NCBI RefSeq assembly: GCF_004331485.1
Contig: NZ_SJKD01000002.1
Coordinates: forward strand, 186,001 to 250,000
Direction: 5' to 3'
Source of the DNA: Kribbella capetownensis
GTDB taxonomy: Bacteria; Actinomycetota; Actinomycetes; Propionibacteriales; Kribbellaceae
DNA: 64,000 nucleotides
Numbering within the stretch: the stretch's first letter is position 1; the number at the start of each line of letters is the position of its first letter. The position numbers and the translations under genes were made by a program. Below, one piece after another: positions 53,270 through 61,663 of this stretch. The notes beneath the pieces are model-generated. The model did not search any database and was not told the origin of the DNA. It saw only the letters and a list, made by a program, of their open reading frames with translations.

Positions 53270-53737
53270 ATGCGAGTGCACATCGGCTCTGACCATGCCG
53301 GCTTCGAATTGAAGAACCATCTGGTCCAGCACCTCACGGCTGCCGGGCATGACGTCGTGGACCACGGCCCCGCCGTGTACGACGCCGTCGACGACTACCC
53401 GCCGTACTGTCTGCGGACCGGGGTGGCGGTGGTCGAGGAGCCGGGCAGCCTCGGCATCGTGATCGGTGGCTCCGGCAACGGTGAGCAGATCGCCGCGAAC
53501 AAGGTGAAGGGGGTCCGGGCCATCCTGGCCTGGAGCACCGACACCGCGCGGCTGGGCCGGGAGCACAACAACGCCAACGTGATCAGCGTCGGGGCGCGAA
53601 TGCATTCGGAGGAGGAGGCGACCGGGTTCGTGGAGACGTTCCTGGCCACCGACTACTCCGGCGAGGAGCGGCACACCCGCCGGATCGACATGCTGTCGGG
53701 CTACGAGTCGACCGGCGAACTGCCGCCGCTGTCGTGA
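53270..53737 (+). CDS. rpiB: Ribose-5-phosphate isomerase B
   Basis: 155 residues. HIGSDHAGFELKNHLVQHL, VIGGSGNGEQIAANKVKGVRA and HNNANVISVGARM are the RpiB/LacAB signatures. The active-site position of the E. coli enzyme (Cys66) is replaced in actinobacteria by a glutamate in the GGSGNGEQ loop (known for the mycobacterial enzyme). It interconverts ribulose and ribose 5-phosphate in the pentose phosphate pathway. It follows the lactamase-like gene by 16 bp and precedes nei by 186 bp in which I see no gene. Confidence 0.95.
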   Translation: MRVHIGSDHAGFELKNHLVQHLTAAGHDVVDHGPAVYDAVDDYPPYCLRTGVAVVEEPGSLGIVIGGSGNGEQIAANKVKGVRAILAWSTDTARLGREHNNANVISVGARMHSEEEATGFVETFLATDYSGEERHTRRIDMLSGYESTGELPPLS

Positions 53738-53923
53738 TCCTCCGGCGAGTCGGCGGTTGTCCCGGTCTTCGCCGGGCGGCGGTCGACGGGCCGGCGGGGA
53801 CGGGAGACGTCGCGGGCCCGCATCGAGCGGCCGGTGCCGACCACGGCCGGCGTGGGCGGACCGCTGCGCCCCTTGGCTCCCGACGAGCCCTGCGTTCCAT
53901 TGGTCATCCCCATAAGAGGAATC

Positions 53924-54748
53924 ATGCCTGAAGGTCACACCCTGCACCGCCTGGCGAGCGACGTCTGGGACGCGTTCGGCGGCCGCCCGGTCCAGGCGTC
54001 CAGTCCGCAGGGCCGGTTCGTCGAGGGCGCCGCGCTGCTGAACGGGCACGTGCTGCGCCAGACCGAGGCCCACGGCAAGCACTTCCTCGCCGACTTCGAG
54101 GGCGCCGGCTGGCTGCACATCCACCTCGGCCTGATTGGCAAGGTCGACTTCGGTACGGCGCCGGTACCCGAGCCGGTCGGCCAGGTTCGTCTCCGCCTGC
54201 AGAATGCGACGTCGTACGCCGATCTGCGCGGAGCGACCGTGTGCGAGGTGCTGACCGACGGGGAACGCGAGGCGCTGATCGCGCGGCTCGGGCCGGACCC
54301 GCTGCGCGACGACGCGGATCCCGAGCTGGCGTGGAAGCGGATCCATCGCAGCAAGCTGCCGATCGGCCAGTTGCTGATGGACCAGGAGGTGTTGAGCGGT
54401 GTCGGCAACGTCTACCGCGCCGAAGTGCTGTTCCGGGCGAAGCTGCACCCGATGACGCGCGGCAACCTGGTCAAGAAGCGCGAATGGCAAGGCATGTGGA
54501 ACGACCTGCTCGAGCTGATGAAGTACGGCGTCGAGACCGGCCGGATCGATACCGTTGCCGACGACCACACACCCGAGGCGATGGGCCGTGACCCGCGGCA
54601 GGACGATCATGGCGGCGAGGTGTACGTCTACCGCCGGCAGGGCCAGCGGTGTCACGTCTGTCACTCGGTGATCCGGACCGAGCTGCTGGCCGGGCGCAAC
54701 CTTTTCTGGTGCCCCAAATGCCAGCGGACCGGTCTCACCCGCAAGTGA
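53924..54748 (+). CDS. nei: Endonuclease VIII/Fpg-family DNA glycosylase (Nei1 type)
   Basis: 274 residues. The mature N-terminus MPEGHTLHRLA carries the catalytic proline and glutamate of the Fpg/Nei family, the helix-two-turn-helix shows MDQEVLSGVGNVYRAEVLF, and the C-terminal zinc finger is CHVCH...FWCPKC (CX2C-X~17-CX2C). It removes oxidised pyrimidines and cleaves by beta/delta-elimination. The start is fixed by the need for PE after Met; the ribosome site is AAGAGGAAT. It resembles the Mycobacterium Nei1 (Rv2464c), also next to rpiB. Confidence 0.95.
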   Translation: MPEGHTLHRLASDVWDAFGGRPVQASSPQGRFVEGAALLNGHVLRQTEAHGKHFLADFEGAGWLHIHLGLIGKVDFGTAPVPEPVGQVRLRLQNATSYADLRGATVCEVLTDGEREALIARLGPDPLRDDADPELAWKRIHRSKLPIGQLLMDQEVLSGVGNVYRAEVLFRAKLHPMTRGNLVKKREWQGMWNDLLELMKYGVETGRIDTVADDHTPEAMGRDPRQDDHGGEVYVYRRQGQRCHVCHSVIRTELLAGRNLFWCPKCQRTGLTRK

Positions 54749-54814
54749 CGGCAGCCAACAGTTGTATGACGATGTGATGCGCGGACCGGGGAGTGCCGTT
54801 ATCTTCTTCACACC

Positions 54815-55912
54815 ATGAACTGGCGCGGCGGTCTCGCTGGAGTAGTGCGACGGGTCGGCCGCCGGGTCGACGCGCTGGTTCGTCGTGCGCGCCGGTCGCA
54901 CCCGATGGCGTTCGCCGCGATCCTCGCGATGACGGTGGTCCTCGCCGTCGCCAGCCTGAGCTGGGAGTCGTACTTCCCGGCGTCGGCGCTGATCATCCCG
55001 CTGCTCCTCGGCGGTCTGTTGCTGCGCTTCAAGCAATTGCTCGTCCTGACGCTGTTCACGCTGACGGTCAGTTCGTTCGTCGTCATGTCCCGCCCGGCGG
55101 CCCTGCCGAAGACCGGGTTCGTCCTGGTCCTCGGGGTGATCGGCTGGATCGTGATCACCAACGCGAAGGTGCGCAACCAGCTCGGCGTTCCGGGGAACCG
55201 CGGTGAGTCGATGCTGATGGAGCTGCGCGACACCCTGACGGCCCAGAGCGAGCTACCCGAGATTCCGGTCGGCTGGCGGCTCGAGGTGGCGATCCGTTCG
55301 GCCGGTGCGTCGAAGTTCTCCGGTGACTTCGTCGTGTCGACGACGCACGAGCAGGTGCTCGAGGTCGCGCTGGTCGATGTCTCAGGCAAGGGAATCGATG
55401 CCGGCACCCGGGCGCTGCTGCTGTCCGGTGCGTTCGGCGGGCTGCTCGGCGTCGTACCCGCGCAGGAGTTCCTGCCGTCGGCGAACCGCTACATCCGCCG
55501 GCAGGACTGGGACGACGACTTCGCCACCGTCGTGCACGTCGCGGTCGACCTGCAGACCGGCGACTTCGACGTACGGACCGCTGGTCACCCGCCAGCGATC
55601 CTGTTCGATGCATGGGCCGGTCGGTGGCAGACGCGTGAGTCCGACGGGCCGTTGCTCGGGTTGATGGAGGCGCCGGAGTTCGCGGTGAACCGCGGGCAGC
55701 TGAAGCTCGGCGACGCGCTCTTCCTCTACAGCGACGGGATGGTCGAGACGCCTCGCCGCGACATCGGCCGCGGCACCGACCGGCTGGCCGGGCATGCGGA
55801 ACGCCTTGTCGGGCAGGGATTTCTGGGCGGTGCCGACGAGCTGGTGAAGAATGCCGGTGGTCCCGGCGACGACTCCGCGATCGTGATCATCCACCGCCTG
55901 GCCCACGGGTAG
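54815..55912 (+). CDS. Membrane-bound PP2C/SpoIIE-type serine phosphatase
   Basis: 365 residues. Three to four hydrophobic segments lie between residues ~30 and 115 (FAAILAMTVVLAVASL, LIIPLLLGGLLL, VLTLFTLTVSSFVVM, VLVLGVIGWIVI). The C-terminal SpoIIE domain has KFSGDFVV, VDVSGKGIDAG, TAGHPPAILF, LFLYSDGMVE and GDDSAIVI, the metal-binding aspartates of PPM phosphatases. These proteins dephosphorylate anti-anti-sigma factors in partner-switch signalling; no RsbW/RsbV pair is adjacent. It is followed 33 bp later by a ParB-like gene. Confidence 0.9.
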   Translation: MNWRGGLAGVVRRVGRRVDALVRRARRSHPMAFAAILAMTVVLAVASLSWESYFPASALIIPLLLGGLLLRFKQLLVLTLFTLTVSSFVVMSRPAALPKTGFVLVLGVIGWIVITNAKVRNQLGVPGNRGESMLMELRDTLTAQSELPEIPVGWRLEVAIRSAGASKFSGDFVVSTTHEQVLEVALVDVSGKGIDAGTRALLLSGAFGGLLGVVPAQEFLPSANRYIRRQDWDDDFATVVHVAVDLQTGDFDVRTAGHPPAILFDAWAGRWQTRESDGPLLGLMEAPEFAVNRGQLKLGDALFLYSDGMVETPRRDIGRGTDRLAGHAERLVGQGFLGGADELVKNAGGPGDDSAIVIIHRLAHG

Positions 55913-55945
55913 GCGTGCGCTCGTGATGGCGTAGCCTGCTCGATC

Positions 55946-56395
55946 GTGACGAGCGAGGGCTTCGACAAGGATGCTGACCGGGCGGCGCCGGACGTGTCGT
56001 TCGAGGAACTGGTCGCGCTGATGCCGGACGCGGTCCGGGACGCGTTCCCGCCGGACCGCTGGCAGCTGGACAAGCTGTGGGCGCTCGACCTGAAGGTCGA
56101 GCCGGTGGAGATCGCCGACCTGGTCTGGATGTTCGACCTGCCGCTGTGGCAGCTCGACGGCGAACGGTTCAAGATCACCCCGAACCAGGTTGCGGAGACC
56201 CCGATGAACTTCCGCGCCAGCTACCAACGGGTGATGGACGCCGACCTCGACCACCCGATCAACCTGGTCGCGTACCGCGGTCGCCTGGTCGTGCTGGACG
56301 GCGTACACCGACTGCTCAAGGCGCACTTCCTCCGCCGGCGCTGGATCGAGGCCACCATCGCCACCGCCAGACAGTTGCAGTCCTGCGCGCCGTGA
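55946..56395 (+). CDS. ParB/sulfiredoxin-fold domain protein
   Basis: 149 residues from a GTG. The C-terminal half reads HPINLVAYRGRLVVLDGVHRLLKAHFL (~107-135), which matches the ParB/Srx nucleotide-binding fold with GxHR as in ParB GERR. No HTH domain follows, so it is not a chromosome-partitioning ParB; similar small proteins are enzyme-like (CTPase/kinase or nuclease-like) and mostly uncharacterised. TAGCCT lies 8 nt before the start, a possible leaderless promoter. It is alone between the SpoIIE phosphatase and an SRPBCC gene. Confidence 0.72.
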   Translation: MTSEGFDKDADRAAPDVSFEELVALMPDAVRDAFPPDRWQLDKLWALDLKVEPVEIADLVWMFDLPLWQLDGERFKITPNQVAETPMNFRASYQRVMDADLDHPINLVAYRGRLVVLDGVHRLLKAHFLRRRWIEATIATARQLQSCAP

Positions 56396-56438
56396 ACTCG
56401 GCTGGTCTGTGACTACCCGCGCTGGCAGGGTGGTGGCC

Positions 56439-56867
56439 ATGGAGAGCAGGGTGGGACGTGAGGTGTACGTGGAGGCGCGACCCGACCAGGTGTGGGCGGC
56501 GCTGACCCAGGGGGACAACTTCACCCGGTGGTACGCGTTCGGCGGGGCCGAGATCGACCTGAAGCCGGGCGGCCGGATCGTGCTGCAATGGGACGAGCAC
56601 GGACGCTACCTCGGCTTCGTCGAGAAGGTCGAGCCCGGCCGTCGCTTCGCCTACCGGTACGCCGTCGAGGCGGACACCGACCCGGCGCCGGGCAACGCGA
56701 ACCTGGTCGAGTTCACCCTCACGCCCGAAGGCGACGGGACCCGGCTGGATGTGGTCGAATCCGGATTCGACCGGCTGGAGTCGCCCGCCGGCGCGCACCC
56801 GGATGAGTCCGCGCAGTCCTGGGAAGCCGGTCTGGCGGCGCTCGCGGACCTCGCACCGACGCTGTGA
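56439..56867 (+). CDS. SRPBCC (AHSA1-like) domain protein
   Basis: 142 residues. SRVGREVYVEARPDQVWAAL, NFTRWYAFGGAEIDLKPGGRI and a C-terminal helix DESAQSWEAGLAALADLAP are the AHSA1/START fold. The ATG at 56439 is preferred; an in-frame ATG ten codons earlier adds residues of no recognised type. It is the third SRPBCC protein in the window (after 18100 and 22716) and has no adjacent ArsR. Ligand unknown. Confidence 0.82.
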   Translation: MESRVGREVYVEARPDQVWAALTQGDNFTRWYAFGGAEIDLKPGGRIVLQWDEHGRYLGFVEKVEPGRRFAYRYAVEADTDPAPGNANLVEFTLTPEGDGTRLDVVESGFDRLESPAGAHPDESAQSWEAGLAALADLAPTL

Positions 56868-56914
56868 GATCTCCGCGACCTGTCCAGAGGGTGAAAAACC
56901 GGCGATAGTGATGC

Positions 56915-56936
56915 GTCACCGATTAAAATCGATGAC
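56915..56936. promoter_or_regulatory. 22-bp dyad overlapping the -10 box of the Ddn-type gene
   Basis: The dyad (outer arms GTCA/TGAC, inner arms CGATT/AATCG, 9 of 11 pairs) is centred on a TAAAAT box at 56924-56929. The ATG follows directly, so the transcript is probably leaderless and a bound repressor would cover the promoter. Confidence 0.6.
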
Positions 56937-57380
56937 ATGACAACCTCCAACGACGAGTACGCCCCGAGCCCCAGGGGCTGGGTTCGCTCCGATGTCGACA
57001 AGGTCCATGCGGCCGGCACCACCGACGCCATCGACGTGTCCGGGCTACCGGTAGTCGTGATGACCACCCGCGGGGCCAAGTCCGGCAAGCTCCGCAAGGT
57101 CCCGCTGATGCGGGTCGAGCACGAGGGTGTGTACGTCGCGGTCGGGTCGACCAGCGGCGCCCCGAAGAACCCGGTCTGGTACTACAACCTCAAGGCCGAC
57201 CCGAAGGTCACGCTGCAGGACGGTGCGGTCACCAAGGAGTACGTTGCTCGCGAGCTCGAGGGCGCGGAGTACGACGAATGGTGGAAGCGGTCCGTCGACG
57301 CGTTCCCGACGTACGCGGAGTATCAGACCAAGACCAGCCGCAAGATCCCGCAGTTCCTGCTGGAGCCGGTCGGTCACTGA
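56937..57380 (+). CDS. F420(H2)-dependent nitroreductase-family protein (Ddn type)
   Basis: 147 residues. VVVMTTRGAKSGKLRKVPLM followed by GAPKNPVWYYNLKADPKV is the split-barrel deazaflavin-binding motif of the Ddn/AclJ (FDOR-A) family. Such enzymes reduce quinones, nitroimidazoles or other conjugated molecules with F420H2. There is no signal peptide or N-terminal membrane helix. The start codon is immediately downstream of a TAAAAT box set inside a dyad, so its expression may be under a dedicated repressor. F420 biosynthesis genes are not in the window. Confidence 0.92.
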   Translation: MTTSNDEYAPSPRGWVRSDVDKVHAAGTTDAIDVSGLPVVVMTTRGAKSGKLRKVPLMRVEHEGVYVAVGSTSGAPKNPVWYYNLKADPKVTLQDGAVTKEYVARELEGAEYDEWWKRSVDAFPTYAEYQTKTSRKIPQFLLEPVGH

Positions 57381-57545
57381 GCCCGACCACGCTGGAACCG
57401 CCCGTCGGTTAAGTCTGCGAACAGTTCCGTCGCGGAACGGTACAGGCTGCTCAGGGCGGTCCGGGGACTGTGAGACGCTGGGCTCGGTAGTTCGACGCGC
57501 TGCGTCGACCGAGTTCTGGGAGTCGTCCTGACCACACACGACGCG

Positions 57546-58274
57546 GTGCAGGAACCGTTCGTCGGGTCGACGCGGTTGCGTCTGGCCGGACTGGCACTGC
57601 ATGCCTATACCGCGAGCGGAACGGTGCTCGCGCTGCTGATCGTCATCGCCGCCATCGACGGGGACGCGGTCCGTGCGCTCTGGCTCGGCCTGGCCGCGCT
57701 CGTGATCGACGGAACCGACGGGATGCTGGCCCGCCGGCTGCGGGTCAAGGAGACGATCCCGTGGTTCGACGGCGCGATGCTGGACAACATCGTCGACTAC
57801 CTGACCTACGCGTTCGCCCCGATCGTGCTGCTCTGGACCGGCGACTACCTCCCCGCCGGCGCGCTCGGCGCGGTGCTCGCCGCGCTGCCGTTGCTTGCCT
57901 CCAGCTACCAGTTCTGCCGGGTCGACGCAAAGACCGACGACCACTTCTTCCTCGGGTTCCCCAGCTACTGGAACGTTGTCGCCTTCTACGTCGTCGTCCT
58001 CGGCCTCAGCCCGCTCACCACCGGCATCATCCTGGTGGTCTGCTCGATCCTGGTCTTCATCCCGGTCAAGTACGTCTACCCGTCCCGGACCAAGGCGTTC
58101 CGGTCGCTCAACCTGCTCACCACCGCGATCTGGCTGGCGTCGTACGCCGTACTCCTCGCCCAGATGCCCGACCCGAACGCGATCGTGGTCGCCGTCTCGC
58201 TGGCCTACCTGCTGTACTACGCGGTCCTGAGTCTCTACATGACCTTCTGGATCCCCCGACGCAAGGCCGTCTGA
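57546..58274 (+). CDS. CDP-alcohol phosphatidyltransferase (phosphatidylcholine synthase-like)
   Basis: 242 residues, eight hydrophobic segments. The CDP-alcohol motif is present: DGTDGMLARRL, then FDGAMLDNIVDYLTYAFAP (~57-95). The spacing and the DNIVDYLT block are those of phosphatidylcholine synthase (Pcs), which condenses CDP-diacylglycerol with choline, but other head-group alcohols are possible in actinobacteria. The GTG at 57546 is used; a CTG at 57528 preceded by GGGAG is an alternative non-canonical start. It abuts the next membrane-protein gene with no gap, so the two are probably co-expressed. Confidence 0.85.
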   Translation: MQEPFVGSTRLRLAGLALHAYTASGTVLALLIVIAAIDGDAVRALWLGLAALVIDGTDGMLARRLRVKETIPWFDGAMLDNIVDYLTYAFAPIVLLWTGDYLPAGALGAVLAALPLLASSYQFCRVDAKTDDHFFLGFPSYWNVVAFYVVVLGLSPLTTGIILVVCSILVFIPVKYVYPSRTKAFRSLNLLTTAIWLASYAVLLAQMPDPNAIVVAVSLAYLLYYAVLSLYMTFWIPRRKAV

Positions 58275-59120
58275 GTGGTTCTAGGTCTGGGCGCGGCGCT
58301 CGGCGCCGCGGTGCTCTTCGGTATCGCCTCGATCCTGCAGGCAGTCGGTTCCCGCAAGGTCCCGACCGAGTCCGAGCTGGATCCGCGGCGGCTCGGTGGG
58401 TTCGTGGCCGCGCTGCTCAAACAGCCGGCGTTCGTTGGTGCGTTGGTGCTGAACCTGGCCGGCTTCGGGCTGCACTTCGTTGCCCTGCGCCTCCTTCCGC
58501 TGTACCTCGCGCAGGCGGGGATCGCGGTGAGTCTGGTCGTGACCGCGTTGCTCGCGACGCGGCTGATGTCGGATCAGCTGAGTGCGCTCGAGTGGTCTGC
58601 GGTGCTTGCCGTTTGCGTGGGGCTTGGGTTGCTGGCTGTGTCGGCGGGGGATGCGGGGGAGAACACGGAGCATCACGGGCTGACGATCGGGGTCATTGTC
58701 GGTTTGGTCGCGATCGCGATCCTGGGTGCGCTCGCTAGTCGGTCGCAGCACGGTGTGTCTACGGCGTTGCTTGGTTTGTTGGCCGGCCTTGGGTACGCCG
58801 GGGTCGCGATTTCGGCTCGGTTGTTGCAGGACGGGTCTTGGGGTGAGTTGTTTCGCAGCCCTACGACGTACACGCTGCCTATCAGTGGGGCGATGGCGTT
58901 CATTCTGTACTCGCTGGCGCTGCAGCGTGGGTCGGTGACGCTGGCAACCACTCCGATGATCGCCCTGCAAACCATCACCCCAGCCGCCGTCGGCGTCTTC
59001 GTCCTCGACGACGCCGTCCGCGCCGGCTGGTGGCCCGCCGCAATAGCCGGCTTCCTCCTCTCGGCCGTAGGCTCCGTCATCCTGGTCCGCTTCGAATCCG
59101 TCAAACCCGACCCGAGGTAG
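58275..59120 (+). CDS. DMT/EamA-like integral membrane transporter
   Basis: 281 residues from a GTG immediately after the upstream stop. Nine or ten hydrophobic helices (LGAALGAAVLFGIASILQ, AGIAVSLVVTALLA, VIVGLVAIAILGALA, and others) in two halves match the drug/metabolite transporter superfamily. SLALQRGSVTLATTPMIALQ near the end is a typical EamA-type motif. The third-position T content is visibly higher at 58600-58900 than in the neighbours. Substrate unknown; coupling to the phospholipid synthase suggests a membrane-lipid or head-group role, which is inference. The gap 59121-59305 has no gene. Confidence 0.8.
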   Translation: MVLGLGAALGAAVLFGIASILQAVGSRKVPTESELDPRRLGGFVAALLKQPAFVGALVLNLAGFGLHFVALRLLPLYLAQAGIAVSLVVTALLATRLMSDQLSALEWSAVLAVCVGLGLLAVSAGDAGENTEHHGLTIGVIVGLVAIAILGALASRSQHGVSTALLGLLAGLGYAGVAISARLLQDGSWGELFRSPTTYTLPISGAMAFILYSLALQRGSVTLATTPMIALQTITPAAVGVFVLDDAVRAGWWPAAIAGFLLSAVGSVILVRFESVKPDPR

Positions 59121-59305
59121 TTCCCCACGCGTCCGCTACGCGCGCCCGGTGTGTTGCGGCTGCCGCCGCGGTTGAAAGCTCGGCGGGCTGTGGATGCTGG
59201 CGGCGGATGTGGTCGAGGTGGTGGGGGATGTGTTGGCGGATGTTGAGGTCGTATTGCTGAGGTCTCTGCACTTCGAGACCTGCGTTCGGTCGTGAGCCCA
59301 GGTCC

Positions 59306-59845
59306 TCAGGACACGTTGTCGAGAACTCGGATGCCGCAGAGTTCGGTGTGGGTGTGTCCGGTTAGCGCTCGGATGACGACGCTGTGGCAGACGGCTATGA
59401 AGGGGTTGGGGTGTTCACTTGCTTGCCTCTGGAGTGCGGAGAGGGCTCGGCGGCGTACCGAGGAGAGAGGTTCCCAGAGACGTGCTTCGCCGCCAGGCCA
59501 CTCGCCTTCGCATGCTTCGAAGTCTTTGCTCAGGGCTTGGATGTCGGCGAGTGATCCCCAGGACAGCGTGGAGTCCGGACGCCATTCGCGGAGGTCGAAC
59601 TCGACAGCAGTAAGCGGGAGTTGGGTCTCCGCTGCGATGAGACTGGCTGTTTGCAGAGCCCGAGTCATCGGAGACGCCACGATCCGGTGCGCCCCGACAG
59701 CCCGGAGTTCGCGACCGACGGTCTTCGCCTGCTCGATGCCGTCTGCTGTCAGCGGGGCGAGGTCACGGATCGGACCGCGCCAACCTTCTGCGTCGATCTG
59801 GGGACAGCCGGGTTCGCCGTGGCGGACGAGGAAGACGCGGGGCAT
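59306..59845 (-). CDS. Histidine phosphatase (phosphoglycerate mutase-like)
   Basis: 179 residues with the ATG at 59845 (59857 or 59878 are possible). VFLVRHGEPG is the RHG motif carrying the phosphorylated histidine; VASPMTRALQTA and CHSVVIRALTG carry the arginine and second histidine. The family dephosphorylates sugar phosphates, nucleotides or proteins; substrate unknown. It is monocistronic and divergent from the SulP transporter gene. Confidence 0.85.
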   Translation of the reverse strand: MPRVFLVRHGEPGCPQIDAEGWRGPIRDLAPLTADGIEQAKTVGRELRAVGAHRIVASPMTRALQTASLIAAETQLPLTAVEFDLREWRPDSTLSWGSLADIQALSKDFEACEGEWPGGEARLWEPLSSVRRRALSALQRQASEHPNPFIAVCHSVVIRALTGHTHTELCGIRVLDNVS

Positions 59846-59953
59846 GCCTGCATTCATATCGCAGGAGGCGGAGGACACATCTCAACTGGTCAGCGGTTCG
59901 GTGGGGTGGCGGTGTTGTACTTGTGCTCACGTCGACCAAGGCGTGGGTAGGGG

Positions 59954-61648
59954 ATGGGCATGGGTAGATGGTCTGTGTCGTTGACCGGGGTGGCGACGCT
60001 TCGGGAGTATCGGCGGGGCTGGTTGCGGCCGGATCTGATTGCCGGGGTCACGGTGGCGGCGTACTTCGTGCCTCAGGTGATGGCGTACGCGCAGTTGGCC
60101 GGGTTGCCGGCGGTGACTGGGTTGTGGGTGGCGCTCGGGCCGTTGCTCTTGTACTTCCTGCTCGGCTCGTCGCGGCTGCTGTCGCTTGGGCCGGAGTCGA
60201 CCACCGCGCTGCTGACGGCTACCGCGATCGGACCGCTTGCCGCGGGTGATCCGGTTCGCTACGCGACACTGGCCGCCGTACTCGCTCTGATCGTTGGCGC
60301 CATCTGCGTGCTCGGATGGCTGGCGCGGCTCGGGTTTCTCGCGGATCTGTTGTCCAAGCCGGTGCTGGTCGGCTACCTGACCGGTATCGCGGTGATCATG
60401 ATGACCGGCCAGCTCGGCCGCCTGACCGGTGCTCCGGTGACCGGTGACTCACCGCCCGCCGAGATACTGTCCGCGATTCGTCTGTACGGCGAATGGCAGG
60501 CAGCGCCGTTGGTGTTGGCGTTGGCCTCGCTGGGGTTGCTGCTCGCGTTCGCCCGCTGGACGCCGCGACTCCCGGGCCCGCTGATCGTCGTCGCGCTCGC
60601 TGCCCTGGTCACGTGGGCGGCAGGGCTGGGCGACAAGGGAGTGACGCTGGTCGGCAACGTACCCAGCGGCCTTCCGGTTCCACGGCTGCCGGACATCACG
60701 GTCGCGGATGTCGGCCTGCTCGCGTTGCCCGCGCTCGGCGTTGCCCTGGTCGGCTACACCGACACGGTGCTGACCGGCCGTGCGTTCGCCTCGCGTGGTC
60801 AAGAGCGTGTCGACCCCGATCGTGAACTCCTCGTCCTCGGCCTGGCCAACGTCTCCGCCAGCCTGGTCCGTGGTTTCCCGATCAGCAGCAGCGGCAGCCG
60901 GACCGCCCTCGCCGAGGCCACCGGCGCAAAGAGTCAGGTGTACTCGCTCGTCGCCGCGGCCGTCATCGTCGCGACGTTGCTCTTCGCCGGGCCGATGCTG
61001 TCGACCTTCCCGATCGCCGCGCTCGGCGCGCTCGTGGTGTTCGCCGCCCTGCGGCTGATCGAACTGGCCGAGTTCCGCCGCATCGCCAACTTCCGCACCA
61101 GCGAGTTCCTGCTGGCGGTCGCGACCACGGTCGGGGTGATCGCGCTCGATGTCCTGTACGGCGTCCTGGTCGCGGTGGCCTTGTCTGTCATCGACGTACT
61201 GCGTCGCGTGGCCCGCCCGCACGACGGCATCCTGGGCTATGTGCCGGGGATCGCCGGCATGCATGACATCGACGACTACCCGGACGCGAGGCCGGTCCCG
61301 GGCCTGGTCGTGTACCGCTACGACTCGCCACTGTTCTTCGCCAACGCCGAGGACTTCCGCCGTCGCGCGATGGCCGCGGTCGACGACGCCGACGGACCGG
61401 TCCGCTGGCTACTCCTCAACGCCGAGGCGAACGTCGATATCGACATCACCGCCATCGACGCGCTCGACTCCCTCCGCGAGGAACTCACCGCGCGCGGCAT
61501 CGTCCTGGCCCTGGCCCGCGTCAAACAGGATCTGCGCGACGACCTCAACGCCGCCGGCTTCCTCGACCGTCTGGGCCCCAACCACCTCTTCTACACCCTC
61601 CCCACCGCGGTTGAGGCGTTCCGTCTGGAGACCACAGCGTCGCAATAG
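59954..61648 (+). CDS. SulP-family anion transporter with STAS domain
   Basis: 564 residues. Residues ~15-430 form the SLC26/SulP membrane domain, with GVTVAAYFVPQVMAYAQLAGLPAVTGLWVA near helix 1 (SulP signature) and FPISSSGSRTALAEATGAKSQ in helix 8. The C-terminal STAS domain begins around 445 (VPGLVVYRYDSPLFFANAEDF and DIDITAIDALDSL). It transports sulfate, bicarbonate or a dicarboxylate; substrate not determinable. An alternative start is the ATG at 59960. The 3' end lies 15 bp from the convergent MFS gene. Confidence 0.92.
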   Translation: MGMGRWSVSLTGVATLREYRRGWLRPDLIAGVTVAAYFVPQVMAYAQLAGLPAVTGLWVALGPLLLYFLLGSSRLLSLGPESTTALLTATAIGPLAAGDPVRYATLAAVLALIVGAICVLGWLARLGFLADLLSKPVLVGYLTGIAVIMMTGQLGRLTGAPVTGDSPPAEILSAIRLYGEWQAAPLVLALASLGLLLAFARWTPRLPGPLIVVALAALVTWAAGLGDKGVTLVGNVPSGLPVPRLPDITVADVGLLALPALGVALVGYTDTVLTGRAFASRGQERVDPDRELLVLGLANVSASLVRGFPISSSGSRTALAEATGAKSQVYSLVAAAVIVATLLFAGPMLSTFPIAALGALVVFAALRLIELAEFRRIANFRTSEFLLAVATTVGVIALDVLYGVLVAVALSVIDVLRRVARPHDGILGYVPGIAGMHDIDDYPDARPVPGLVVYRYDSPLFFANAEDFRRRAMAAVDDADGPVRWLLLNAEANVDIDITAIDALDSLREELTARGIVLALARVKQDLRDDLNAAGFLDRLGPNHLFYTLPTAVEAFRLETTASQ

Positions 61649-61663
61649 TTGCGGCAAGCAACA

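Noticed and set aside
53147..55036. 629-codon minus-strand frame opposite rpiB and nei
   Set aside because: Opposite two genes with diagnostic motifs; composition is shadow-like.
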